Assembly: GCF_000426865.1 (NCBI RefSeq)
Contig: NZ_AUGE01000001.1
Span: 1 to 64,000 of the forward strand
Direction: 5' to 3'
Length of the DNA: 64,000 bases
Source of the DNA: Citrifermentans bremense R1
GTDB taxonomy: Bacteria; Desulfobacterota; Desulfuromonadia; Geobacterales; Geobacteraceae
The position numbers were made by a program, and so were the translations under genes. Below the pieces are notes generated by a model that did no database searches, was not told the origin of the DNA, and saw nothing but the letters and a program-made list of their open reading frames with translations. Positions 33,525-41,272 of the stretch are shown here, piece after piece (position 1 is the stretch's first letter; every line of letters begins with the position of its first letter).

Positions 33525-35557
33525 CCACAGTGACACGCGACTTCCATTTCGACCGGCATGACGAGAAGACCAAGACGCGGCAGCTCCTGGAGCAGGAGTG
33601 GCTTCTCACCAACGGCCTGGGAGGCTACGCCTCCGGCACCGTCTGCGGCGCCCTCACCCGGCGCTACCACGGGCTTCTCATCGCAGCCTTTCCCTCGCCG
33701 CTTGGGCGCATGGTGATGCTGAACCGGCTCACCGAGTCGATCCGCTTCCCCGACGGGAGCACGGTCCGCTTCGGCGGCGACCAGAGGGAGGGGGGGCTCG
33801 ATTTCGAGGGGATCGAGTACCTGACCGGGTTCCGCCTGGAAGACGGGCTCCCGGTCTGGCGCTACGAGGTCATGGGTAGCGTGATCGAGAAGCAGCTCGT
33901 CATGGTGCACAAGCAGAACACGTTGCACCTGATCTACCGCCTTATCTCCGGCGAGCAGAAGCTGAGGCTCAAACTGCACCCCTATCTGCAGTTCCGCCCT
34001 CACGACGCCTCGGTGGACCAGGTGACCGACGACCCGTACATGTTCACCGCGGTGCAAAACCGCTACCAGATCTCCACCGGGAGCCATGCGCCGCAGCTAA
34101 GGCTCGTGATCAACGGGGGACGCGGCAACTTTACCCTGGAGGAAAAGCAGAGCACCGACATCTTCTACGACGTGGAAAACGCCCGGGGCTACGACGCCCT
34201 GGGAACGCTCTGGACGGCGGGCTACTTCGCGGTCGACCTGGGGATGGATCAGGAGGCGGCGCTGACCGCCTCCACGGAAACCTGGGAGACGCTCGCCGCC
34301 CTCCCTCCCGAGGCGGCGCTCGCCATGGAAAGGGAGCGGCGCCGGCTTATCCTCGCCGCGGCGGACCCCAGGGCCCGCCAGGGGCTCGCGGCAGAGCTCG
34401 TCCTTGCCACGGACCAGTTCATCATCACCCCGGCCGGCAGGCACAAGGACAGCGTGCGCGCCCACGCCATGGGGGACGAGGTCTGCACCGTGATCGCCGG
34501 CTACCACTGGTTCACCGACTGGGGGCGCGACACCATGATCTCGCTGGAGGGGCTCACCCTCGCCACCGGGCGCCACATGGAGGCGGGATGGATCCTCAGG
34601 ACCTTCGCCCACTACGTGAGAAACGGGCTGATACCGAACCTCTTCCCGGAGGGGCACAACGACGGGCTCTACCACACCGCCGACGCGAGCCTCTGGTTCT
34701 TCCACGCCGTCAACAGGTATCTGCAGCACACCGGCGACGACGCGACGCTGCAGTTGATCCTGCCCCAGCTGCGGCAGATCATCGACAAGCACCTCTCCGG
34801 CACCAGCTTCGGCATCAGGGTGGACCCAAGCGACGGGCTCCTGACGCAGGGGGCCGAGGGGTACCAGCTCACCTGGATGGACGCCAAGGTCGGCGACTGG
34901 GTGGTGACCCCGCGCCGGGGGAAGGCGGTGGAACTGAACGCCCTGTGGTACAACGCGCTCAGGCTGATGCAGCAGTGGACGGGGCAAAACGACCCGGCCT
35001 ACTCGCGCCAGTTGGGCTCCTTTGCCGATCAGACCTGCCGCTCCTTCAACAGCCGCTTCTGGTACCCCGATGGCGGCTACCTCTACGACCTGGTGGACGG
35101 CGAGCTGGGGGACGACGCCGCCTGCCGCCCCAACCAGCTCTTCGCCATCTCGCTCGACCACTCGGTGCTGGAGCGGGACAAGTGGTCAGCGGTGCTGGAG
35201 ACGGTGAGAACAAGGCTGCTCACCCCGGTCGGGCTCCGGACGCTTGCCCCCGGCCACCCCGACTACAAGCCGACCTACCACGGCGACCTGAGGGCCCGCG
35301 ACGCGGCTTACCACCAGGGGACCGTCTGGCCCTGGCTGATCGGCACCTTCGTAGACTCCTGGCTTAAGCTCTACCCCGACCAGGTCCAGACCGCCCACAG
35401 CTTCCTGGACGGGCTGGCGCGCCAGATGAACCACCAGTGCATAGGCTCCATCAGCGAGATCTTCGACGCCGAAAAGCCCTACCACCCCAAGGGGTGCATC
35501 GCCCAGGCCTGGAGCGTCGCCGAGATGCTCAGGTGCTGGCTTAAGACCTCGCCCTGA
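33521..35557 (+). CDS. Glycogen debranching enzyme (amylo-alpha-1,6-glucosidase type)
   Basis: A 678-residue protein. The N-terminal debranching domain (about 1-290) has LLTNGLGGYASGTVCGALTR. The C-terminal (alpha/alpha)6 GDE domain (about 310-675) has HWFTDWGRDTMISLEGLTLA, NLFPEGHND and HQGTVWPWLIG with acidic catalytic residues. It hydrolyses alpha-1,6 branches of glycogen-like glucan. The start at 33521 forms ATGA with the treZ stop. With TreZ it suggests glycogen mobilisation and conversion to trehalose. A 66-base gap separates it from the antiporter genes. Confidence 0.9.
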   Translation: MTTVTRDFHFDRHDEKTKTRQLLEQEWLLTNGLGGYASGTVCGALTRRYHGLLIAAFPSPLGRMVMLNRLTESIRFPDGSTVRFGGDQREGGLDFEGIEYLTGFRLEDGLPVWRYEVMGSVIEKQLVMVHKQNTLHLIYRLISGEQKLRLKLHPYLQFRPHDASVDQVTDDPYMFTAVQNRYQISTGSHAPQLRLVINGGRGNFTLEEKQSTDIFYDVENARGYDALGTLWTAGYFAVDLGMDQEAALTASTETWETLAALPPEAALAMERERRRLILAAADPRARQGLAAELVLATDQFIITPAGRHKDSVRAHAMGDEVCTVIAGYHWFTDWGRDTMISLEGLTLATGRHMEAGWILRTFAHYVRNGLIPNLFPEGHNDGLYHTADASLWFFHAVNRYLQHTGDDATLQLILPQLRQIIDKHLSGTSFGIRVDPSDGLLTQGAEGYQLTWMDAKVGDWVVTPRRGKAVELNALWYNALRLMQQWTGQNDPAYSRQLGSFADQTCRSFNSRFWYPDGGYLYDLVDGELGDDAACRPNQLFAISLDHSVLERDKWSAVLETVRTRLLTPVGLRTLAPGHPDYKPTYHGDLRARDAAYHQGTVWPWLIGTFVDSWLKLYPDQVQTAHSFLDGLARQMNHQCIGSISEIFDAEKPYHPKGCIAQAWSVAEMLRCWLKTSP

Positions 35558-35623
35558 GAGCGGCGGGTCCTGGTGCAGGGGCCGACGCTCAAGTACCTGG
35601 TAAAGCGGGCCTGAGGGGGAAGC

Positions 35624-36112
35624 ATGTTCTTTAAGGACGGCATCTTGTTCGCGCTCTGCGCCTGGCTCCTATTTCTGGGGCTCTACCTTCTCATGGCGGG
35701 AAAAACCGACGGGAGCGAATTGGCGGCAGGCGCCTTCGCGGCGACCGTCACCCTCTTTCTCGTCAGCATGCTGCGGGAGCGCTTCAAAAAGCCCCTGCGC
35801 ATCAAGCCGCGCTGGCTTTGGCTTCTTTGGCGCGTGCCGGTGGCCATGCTGACCGAAACCTGGCAGCTGCTGGTAGCCCTTTGCCGGGAACTGGCCGGGA
35901 AAAACGTGGAGGGGGAGCTCATCGAGTACCCTTTCCCCGGGCCCGATGACCGCCACGAGTCGGCGCGCCGCGCCGTGATGACCTTCGGCGTCTGCATCAC
36001 CCCGAACAGTTACCTGGTCTATGTCGACCGGGAGCAAAAGCGGGTGCTGATCCGGCAACTGGTGGGGAAAGAGCTGTCCAAAATCGACCGGCTCTTCGTG
36101 GAGCTCCCATGA
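35624..36112 (+). CDS. Mrp/Mnh-type cation antiporter subunit E (MbhA-like)
   Basis: A 162-residue protein with an N-terminal pair of membrane helices and a cytoplasmic domain. RAVMTFGVCITPNSYLVYVD is the conserved MrpE block. GGGGGAAG precedes ATG 35624. It is the first gene of a seven-gene overlapping operon E-F-G-(DUF4040)-B-C-D. The complex exchanges Na+ (or another monovalent cation) for H+ across the inner membrane. MrpE is needed for assembly of the complex in other bacteria. Confidence 0.9.
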   Translation: MFFKDGILFALCAWLLFLGLYLLMAGKTDGSELAAGAFAATVTLFLVSMLRERFKKPLRIKPRWLWLLWRVPVAMLTETWQLLVALCRELAGKNVEGELIEYPFPGPDDRHESARRAVMTFGVCITPNSYLVYVDREQKRVLIRQLVGKELSKIDRLFVELP

Positions 36113-36360
36113 ACCTCTGGCTGATTGCGGCATTGGTCCTTCTCCTGTTGATGGCCCCCTGCGGCTGGCTCTGCTGCAAGGGGGAGATCATGGAGCGTTT
36201 CGTCGCCCTGCAGATGGCGCAGATCCTGGCCGTATTGACGCTGCTCCTTCTGGCCGAGGGATACGGCCGCGACATCTACTTCGACCTCGCCCTGGTGCTG
36301 GCGACCCTCTCCTTTGCCTCCGGGCTCGTCTACATCCGCTTCCTGGAGCGCTGGCTGTGA
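36109..36360 (+). CDS. Mrp/Mnh-type antiporter subunit F (MbhB-like)
   Basis: An 83-residue protein with three membrane segments. The conserved MERFVALQMAQILAVL region of MrpF lies in the second. It starts by ATGA overlap with subunit E and ends by overlap with subunit G, so translation is coupled. A small hydrophobic subunit typical in length for the family (80-100 residues). Confidence 0.88.
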   Translation: MNLWLIAALVLLLLMAPCGWLCCKGEIMERFVALQMAQILAVLTLLLLAEGYGRDIYFDLALVLATLSFASGLVYIRFLERWL

Positions 36361-36716
36361 CCCCGGACGTCTCCGCAAGCCCCGTTTCCGTAGCGCTCCT
36401 TTTGCCGGCGCTTTTCATCTGCGCCTTCTGCTGCCTGGCCCTGGCGGTGATGAAGGGGTTCTACGTGAAGCTGCACTACCTGGCTCCCCCCGCCGTCCTG
36501 GCGGGGGCGCTGGTGACGGCAGCCATAGCATTTGAGGAAGGAACGGGAGCCAACGCGGTCAAGGCGGGGCTGGTGCTCCTGGTGCTCTTGATCGGGAACC
36601 CGGTCATCACCTTCGCGGCGGCGCGCGCCTACCACCTGCGGCAGGTCTCCCGGCAGGAGGCCGAGGACGGAAAGCGGGAGGAGGAGGCGCAAAAGGACGG
36701 GGAAGATGGCCCCTAA
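36357..36716 (+). CDS. Mrp/Mnh-type antiporter subunit G (MbhC-like)
   Basis: A 119-residue protein with three membrane segments. MKGFYVKLHYLAPPAVLAGA is the MrpG hallmark. It starts with GTG at 36357 in a GTGA overlap with the preceding stop. The C-terminal 25 residues are highly charged (QEAEDGKREEEAQKDGEDG) and probably cytoplasmic. Confidence 0.88.
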   Translation: MTPDVSASPVSVALLLPALFICAFCCLALAVMKGFYVKLHYLAPPAVLAGALVTAAIAFEEGTGANAVKAGLVLLVLLIGNPVITFAAARAYHLRQVSRQEAEDGKREEEAQKDGEDGP

Positions 36717-36729
36717 AAAGGAGTAGCGC

Positions 36730-36972
36730 ATGGACCCGCTATTAACGGTGGCATTCGTGATGGTGGCGTTAGCCGGAGGGGCGGTGGTGGCGGTGCGGGA
36801 CCCGCTGGAGCAGTCGATCGTGGTCGGCTTCTTCGGGCTTTTGCTGAGCCTTTTGTTCACCCTGCTCCAGGCGCCGGACGTGGCGCTCTCCGAGATGGTG
36901 GTCGGCGCCGTCGCCTTTCCGCTCATGGTGCTGATAACGGTGGCGAAGACCCGCACCGGGAGGAGGCAATGA
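36730..36972 (+). CDS. DUF4040 subunit (MbhD-like, MrpA C-terminal domain)
   Basis: An 80-residue protein with three membrane segments. It contains DPLEQSIVVGFFGLLLSLLF then LQAPDVALSEMVVGAV, the DUF4040 motif. In bacterial Mrp this domain is the C-terminal part of the big MrpA protein; in archaeal Mbh it is the separate MbhD. Here it is separate, which points to an Mbh-like layout. It overlaps the next gene by 4 bases. Confidence 0.85.
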   Translation: MDPLLTVAFVMVALAGGAVVAVRDPLEQSIVVGFFGLLLSLLFTLLQAPDVALSEMVVGAVAFPLMVLITVAKTRTGRRQ

Positions 36973-37730
36973 GCGAACGGTTCCGCATCATGCTCTACCT
37001 CGTTTCGGCGCTGGCCTTCGCGGCGGCGCTTCGCGCAGCCTTCGCCGGGCTCCCGGATTTCGGCGCCTATTGCGGCGCCTACGGCCCCCTGGTGCTGGAA
37101 AGCATGCAGGGGATGCGGCACGCCCAGCAGGGCGTTGCGGCGGTTACCTTCGACTACCGCGGCTTCGATACGCTGGGGGAGGAGTTCATGCTCTTCGCAG
37201 CGGTGGCAGGCGCCCTCCTTCTTTTGCGCCGGCAGGAATCGGAGCGCTTCCGGGAACCGAAAGACCAGGCCGGCGACCGCGCCGGCATAGAACCGGCGCC
37301 GGCCGTCCTCGGGCTAGGCCTGTTGATGTTTCCTTTTACGCTCCTTTTGGGGATCTACGTGGTGCTGCACGGGCACCTCACCCCGGGGGGCGGGTTCCAG
37401 GGAGGCGTTTTGCTGGCGACCGCCTTCTACTACGTCTATCTGAGCGGGGAGTACGGCGACCTCCTTGAGGTCGCGGCCGGCGACACCGTGGCACGGTTCG
37501 AGGCCGCGGGTGCGGCAGGGTTCCTCCTCGTCGGGACGGTCCCGCTCTTCACGGGGCATCGTTACCTGCAAAACGTGCTGCCGCTGGGAAACATGGGGGA
37601 ACCCTTCTCCGCAGGGACCCTCCCGCTTTTGAACTGCGCCGTGGGGATCGAGGTGACCGCCGCCTTTCTCCTGGTGATCTCGGCATTTCTGAGGCAGGTA
37701 CTGTTGATACGAAAGGGGAAACATTCATGA
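36969..37730 (+). CDS. Antiporter subunit B fused to an MbhE-like domain
   Basis: A 253-residue membrane protein. The first 95 residues contain VTFDYRGFDTLGEEFMLFAA, the MbhE motif. The rest is MnhB, with HGHLTPGGGFQGGVLLATAF and GIEVTAAFLLVISAFL. MbhE and MbhF are separate in archaea; here they form one polypeptide. ATG 36969 overlaps the DUF4040 gene, and the stop overlaps subunit C. Confidence 0.87.
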   Translation: MSERFRIMLYLVSALAFAAALRAAFAGLPDFGAYCGAYGPLVLESMQGMRHAQQGVAAVTFDYRGFDTLGEEFMLFAAVAGALLLLRRQESERFREPKDQAGDRAGIEPAPAVLGLGLLMFPFTLLLGIYVVLHGHLTPGGGFQGGVLLATAFYYVYLSGEYGDLLEVAAGDTVARFEAAGAAGFLLVGTVPLFTGHRYLQNVLPLGNMGEPFSAGTLPLLNCAVGIEVTAAFLLVISAFLRQVLLIRKGKHS

Positions 37731-38071
37731 ACATGCTCCCGTTCCTTGTCGCGCTCTGGCTCCTCCTGGTCGGGCTCTACGGGGTCTCCGCCACGAAAAA
37801 CAGCATCCACCTGGTGAGTTCCCTCTTCGTGGCCCAGTCTTCGGGCTACCTGCTCCTCCTCTCCCTGGGGTATCTCAAGGGGGGGACCGCGCCCATACTG
37901 GACCAGGTGCGGGTCGGCTCGCGGCCGGTCGATCCGGTGGTGCAGGCGCTGACCATGACCGACATCGTCGTGGGAGCGGCCGTCTCCGCCCTGATCCTCG
38001 CCTGCGCGCTGCAGGCCTTCAAGAAGAGCGGGACGCTCGACCCCAGGCGCACCCCGCCCATGAGGGGATGA
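37727..38071 (+). CDS. Antiporter subunit C (NuoK-like, MbhG-like)
   Basis: A 114-residue protein with three membrane segments, homologous to NuoK and MrpC. DPVVQALTMTDIVVGAAVSAL is the conserved block that includes the usual VVGAA turn. It overlaps both neighbours by 4 bases. Confidence 0.88.
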   Translation: MNMLPFLVALWLLLVGLYGVSATKNSIHLVSSLFVAQSSGYLLLLSLGYLKGGTAPILDQVRVGSRPVDPVVQALTMTDIVVGAAVSALILACALQAFKKSGTLDPRRTPPMRG

Positions 38072-39882
38072 GCGTGGAACTCGCCCCCTTTCCCGTTCTG
38101 GCTCCGCTTTTTTTGGCGGCGGTTTTGGCGGCGCTGGAGCACATCACCAACCGGCACCGGATCCTCGACCTCCTCTCTTTGGCCACCGTCGCGGCCGTGC
38201 TGGTCCTGGACCTCCTCCTTTTGAAGCGCTCCTTCTCCGGCACCGTAGTCTACTGGTTCGGCGCCTGGACTCCGATGCAGGGCTTTCCCGTAGGGATCGC
38301 CTTCGTCGTCGATCCGGTCGCCGCCCTCCTCGCCCTTTTCGCGGCGTTTCTCACCGCCATGGGATTTCTCTACTCCTGGCACCGTTTCAAGGCTGTCGGC
38401 ACCTACTATCACACGCTCATGCTCCTTTTCCTCGCCTCCATGCAGGGGTTCTGCCTCACCGGCGACCTCTTCAACATGTTCGTCTTCTTCGAGCTGATGG
38501 GGGTCACCGCCTACGCGCTCACCGGGTACAAGATCGAGGACAGCGGCCCCTTGGAAGGAGCGCTCAACTTCGCCGTGATGAACAGCATCGGCGGCTTGAT
38601 GGTCCTTTTCGGGATCGGTCTCCTTTACGGCATCACCGGCGGGCTCAACCTCGCCTGGGCCGGCGCGTTCCTTGAGGGAAAAGCGGGAGGGGCAACTGTC
38701 GCTGCGGCCTTCGTCCTGTTAAGCCTGGGGTTCCTGGTGAAGGGGGCCATCGTCCCCTTTCATTTCTGGCTTCCCGACGCCCATGCCGTCGCCCCTACCC
38801 CCGCCTCCGTCCTCTTCTCCGGCATCATGGTGCAGCTGGGGCTCTACGCGGTGGCGCGCATCTACTGGGTCGTCTTCAGCGACGCGCTCGACCCAGCCCC
38901 CTTGCGGCTCCTGTTGCTGTCGGCTGGTGCGGCTACGGCCCTTTTGGGAGCCGTCATGGCACTCCTGCAACGGCACCTGAAACGGATGCTCGCCTTCTCC
39001 ACGGTAAGCCACAGCGGGATGATGCTCTCCGGTATCGCCCTCATGGACCCGTCCGCCCTCGCCGGGACCCTCCTCTACCTGGTCGGGCACGGGGCGGTCA
39101 AGGGGGCCCTCTTCGTCTGCACCGGGATCATCCTTTACCACTACAATTCGGTGGACGAGGAAACCCTGCGCGGCAAGTGCCTCCCCCTGAAGGCGACCGG
39201 CGCCCTCTTCTGCCTCTGCGGCGTAGCGCTCGCCGGGCTCCCCCCCTTCGGGACCTGGGCCGGGAAGGGAGTGCTGGAGCAGAGCGCCGGGAGCCTCGGC
39301 TACGGGTGGCTCCCCCCCCTGTTCCTGATCTGTTCCGGCATAACGGGCGGGGTGGTGCTGCGAGCAGGGGGAAGCCTCTTCTACGGCGTCGGCTCTGCCA
39401 ACTTCCTCTCCAGTTCGGCCCCGTCCTCGGGTAAATACGAAGAGCCTGAGGCTTTCGAGGAGAAAGGGGGGACACCGAGGATGATGCTCCTCCCCCTGGT
39501 CCTATTGGTTGTGGTCGCAGTCGGGGCCGGAGCCTTGCCGCAGCTGCAGAGTTCGCTTGCAGAAGGAGCTGCGAGGCTCGCGGATGGGAAAGGGTACCGC
39601 GCTACGGTGCTAAAGGGCGGGGCTTACGCTGCGGCAGCGCTGCCGCAACCCGACCGACCGGGTTTGGCAATGGGAGTGGCTGCTGCCCTGGCGGCTGTCG
39701 CCGTGGCGGGATTCTTTTTCATCCCTCCGGACGCGGTGAGGCCGCTGCGGGGCCTGCGGCGCGCACTCGAAGGACCGGTAGCGCTCTTAAGATCGCTCCA
39801 TAGCGGTTACATCGGGGACTACACCGCCTGGTTCCTGGCAGGGGCCGCAGTCATGACGCTTTTCGCCATAATGTCGCAATGA
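38068..39882 (+). CDS. Antiporter subunit D (NuoN/NuoL-like, MbhH-like)
   Basis: A 604-residue membrane protein with about 14 helices and the proton-channel domain of NuoL/M/N. Functional residues are visible in MFVFFELMGVTAYALTGYK (helix Glu), LLSLGFLVKGAIVPFHFWLP (Lys and Trp-Leu-Pro) and LKRMLAFSTVSHSGMM. It ends the seven-gene operon. No second large NuoL-like MrpA subunit is present, so this is the only pump subunit of the complex. Confidence 0.92.
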   Translation: MSVELAPFPVLAPLFLAAVLAALEHITNRHRILDLLSLATVAAVLVLDLLLLKRSFSGTVVYWFGAWTPMQGFPVGIAFVVDPVAALLALFAAFLTAMGFLYSWHRFKAVGTYYHTLMLLFLASMQGFCLTGDLFNMFVFFELMGVTAYALTGYKIEDSGPLEGALNFAVMNSIGGLMVLFGIGLLYGITGGLNLAWAGAFLEGKAGGATVAAAFVLLSLGFLVKGAIVPFHFWLPDAHAVAPTPASVLFSGIMVQLGLYAVARIYWVVFSDALDPAPLRLLLLSAGAATALLGAVMALLQRHLKRMLAFSTVSHSGMMLSGIALMDPSALAGTLLYLVGHGAVKGALFVCTGIILYHYNSVDEETLRGKCLPLKATGALFCLCGVALAGLPPFGTWAGKGVLEQSAGSLGYGWLPPLFLICSGITGGVVLRAGGSLFYGVGSANFLSSSAPSSGKYEEPEAFEEKGGTPRMMLLPLVLLVVVAVGAGALPQLQSSLAEGAARLADGKGYRATVLKGGAYAAAALPQPDRPGLAMGVAAALAAVAVAGFFFIPPDAVRPLRGLRRALEGPVALLRSLHSGYIGDYTAWFLAGAAVMTLFAIMSQ

Positions 39883-39976
39883 GCTATCAGAGGCTTTTTG
39901 CGTTGATTAAAAAAAACCAACTCAATATAATCAACTTGTAACAAGGGTGTTAAAAGTGGCTTTAAAAGGAGGAGTT

Positions 39977-40273
39977 ATGGCAACGCGTGGTACTGGTCAC
40001 TCACCGGCAAACGTGACGAAAAATCTCAAAGGCATAGACTTCCCGGCAGATAAAAAGGATCTGGTAAAACACGCCCAGCATATGAAAGCCGAGAAAGTCG
40101 TCATCGACGAAATCCAGAAAATGGAAGACCGGGAATACGGCAACATGGCCGACGTCATGAAGGCGTTCGGCGGGAAAGGGTCCGAAGAGGGTTCATCCAA
40201 ATCGAGCAGCAAGCAGCAACAACCAGGCAGCCAGGCGGGGCAGAGCAAGACCCACAGCAAGTCGCACCACTAA
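39977..40273 (+). CDS. DUF2795-like small protein with His/Ser/Gln-rich tail
   Basis: A 98-residue soluble protein. The DUF2795-like core reads LKGIDFPADKKDLVKHAQ then IDEIQKMEDREYGNMADVMK (about residues 13-62). The tail is low-complexity Ser/Lys/Gln ending HSKSHH. ATG 39977 is clear from AAAGGAGG; a longer start at 39947 lacks a site. Related small proteins are abundant in soil bacteria and often stress-induced; the function is unknown. It has a strong terminator and stands alone. Confidence 0.78.
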   Translation: MATRGTGHSPANVTKNLKGIDFPADKKDLVKHAQHMKAEKVVIDEIQKMEDREYGNMADVMKAFGGKGSEEGSSKSSSKQQQPGSQAGQSKTHSKSHH

Positions 40274-40281
40274 CGATGCTG

Positions 40282-40311
40282 AGCCCCCTCCCCAAAGGGA
40301 GGGGGCTTTTC
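40282..40311 (+). terminator. Intrinsic terminator after the DUF2795-like gene
   Basis: AGCCCCCTCCC pairs with GGGAGGGGGCT over a CAAA loop and is followed by TTT. Confidence 0.88.
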
Positions 40312-40318
40312 CCGGAAA

Positions 40319-40349
40319 AGAAAAAACCCGCCGCAGCGGGTTTTTTTTG
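40319..40349 (-). terminator. Bidirectional terminator between convergent genes
   Basis: AAAAAACCCGC pairs with GCGGGTTTTTT over a CGCA loop, with A and T runs on both sides, so it works in both directions. It ends the BON gene at 40369 and backs up the preceding terminator. Confidence 0.85.
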
Positions 40350-40368
40350 TGGGGACGAAAGTAATGCG

Positions 40369-40686
40369 TCACTTGGCGATCAGGTCGTTTCTCACCTCTT
40401 TTACCCCTTTGACGCCGCGGGCGATCTCGCCGGCGCGCTTGGCGTTGTCGGCGGAGTCCACGAAGCCGCTCAACTGCACCACCCCCTGGAAGGTGGTGAC
40501 GTTGATCTGGAAGGTCTTCAGCGCCATCTCGTCGAAGATGGCCGCTTTCACGCGCGTCGTGATCATCGAGTCGTCGACGAACTCGCCCGCGCTGTCATGC
40601 TTGGGTGTGGTCCTGCAACCGGTGGTGACAGAGGCTGCCATGCAGGCACAGAGGATGATAAATACGATGCGCCGAAACTTTGCCAT
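40369..40686 (-). CDS. BON-domain exported protein
   Basis: A 105-residue protein. It has an N-terminal signal sequence ending at SVTTGC, possibly a lipobox though not an ideal one. A single BON domain follows, with DSMITTRVKAAIFDEMALKT and GVVQLSGFVDSADNAKRA. BON proteins such as OsmY associate with membranes under envelope stress. ATG 40686 has AAAGGAG at good spacing; the in-frame ATG at 40692 is too close to it. Confidence 0.85.
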   Translation of the reverse strand: MAKFRRIVFIILCACMAASVTTGCRTTPKHDSAGEFVDDSMITTRVKAAIFDEMALKTFQINVTTFQGVVQLSGFVDSADNAKRAGEIARGVKGVKEVRNDLIAK

Positions 40687-40855
40687 AACCATCTCCTTTT
40701 GTTAGAGGATATAGCTGCCAGAAAGCACATTAAGAATATCCAACGCAAATTGTGTGTCAAGACGGACTGGAGAGTATAAAAATTTGAAAGGGTTCATTTT
40801 GCCACTATACTTGGCGGGTGTTTGCAGCCAGCAACCAGTGCAGCGGGGAGGGATC

Positions 40856-41272
40856 ATGAAGCTCATACTGCTCGCATTAAGTCTGCTTCTGACAGTGGAC
40901 AGCGGCAAAGCTCTCGGAGTCGACGAAAGTATCTGCAATCCGGGCGGGACCGTGATCTATTATCCCAACGGCGAGTTGAAGTCCTGTCCGCTCAAAGACA
41001 TCACCCTGTTAAGCGGCGTGAGATGCAACCTGTATGCTGAGGCTGAATTCTACGAACTGGGGACCTTGAAGAGCTGCATCACCAGGGACTTCTTCTACTA
41101 CGAGAGCCTTACCTGCAACGAGTACAGCACCATCAGCTTCTATACCTCCGGCAAACTGGAGGGGTGCGTCCTCGCCACCCGGGTCGAGGTGGACGGCAAG
41201 ATCTGCGTCGACCTGCAGCCGATCGTGCTCTTCGAGAACGGCAGACTGAAGACCTGCACCGCTCCGCGCTAG
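40856..41272 (+). CDS. Exported protein of four exact 30-residue Cys-pair repeats
   Basis: A 138-residue protein. The signal peptide (about 1-20) ends near GKA-LGV. The rest is four tandem repeats with cysteines at 27/44, 57/74, 87/104 and 117/134: always C-x16-C, and always 30 residues apart. Each repeat also has Gly at 39/69/99/129 and Leu at 41/71/101/131 (pattern YYPNGELKSC). It resembles disulfide-stapled MORN-like beta-hairpins. No family name is known to me. GGGGAGGG precedes ATG 40856. Its stop overlaps that of the convergent gene inside CTAG. Confidence 0.8.
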   Translation: MKLILLALSLLLTVDSGKALGVDESICNPGGTVIYYPNGELKSCPLKDITLLSGVRCNLYAEAEFYELGTLKSCITRDFFYYESLTCNEYSTISFYTSGKLEGCVLATRVEVDGKICVDLQPIVLFENGRLKTCTAPR

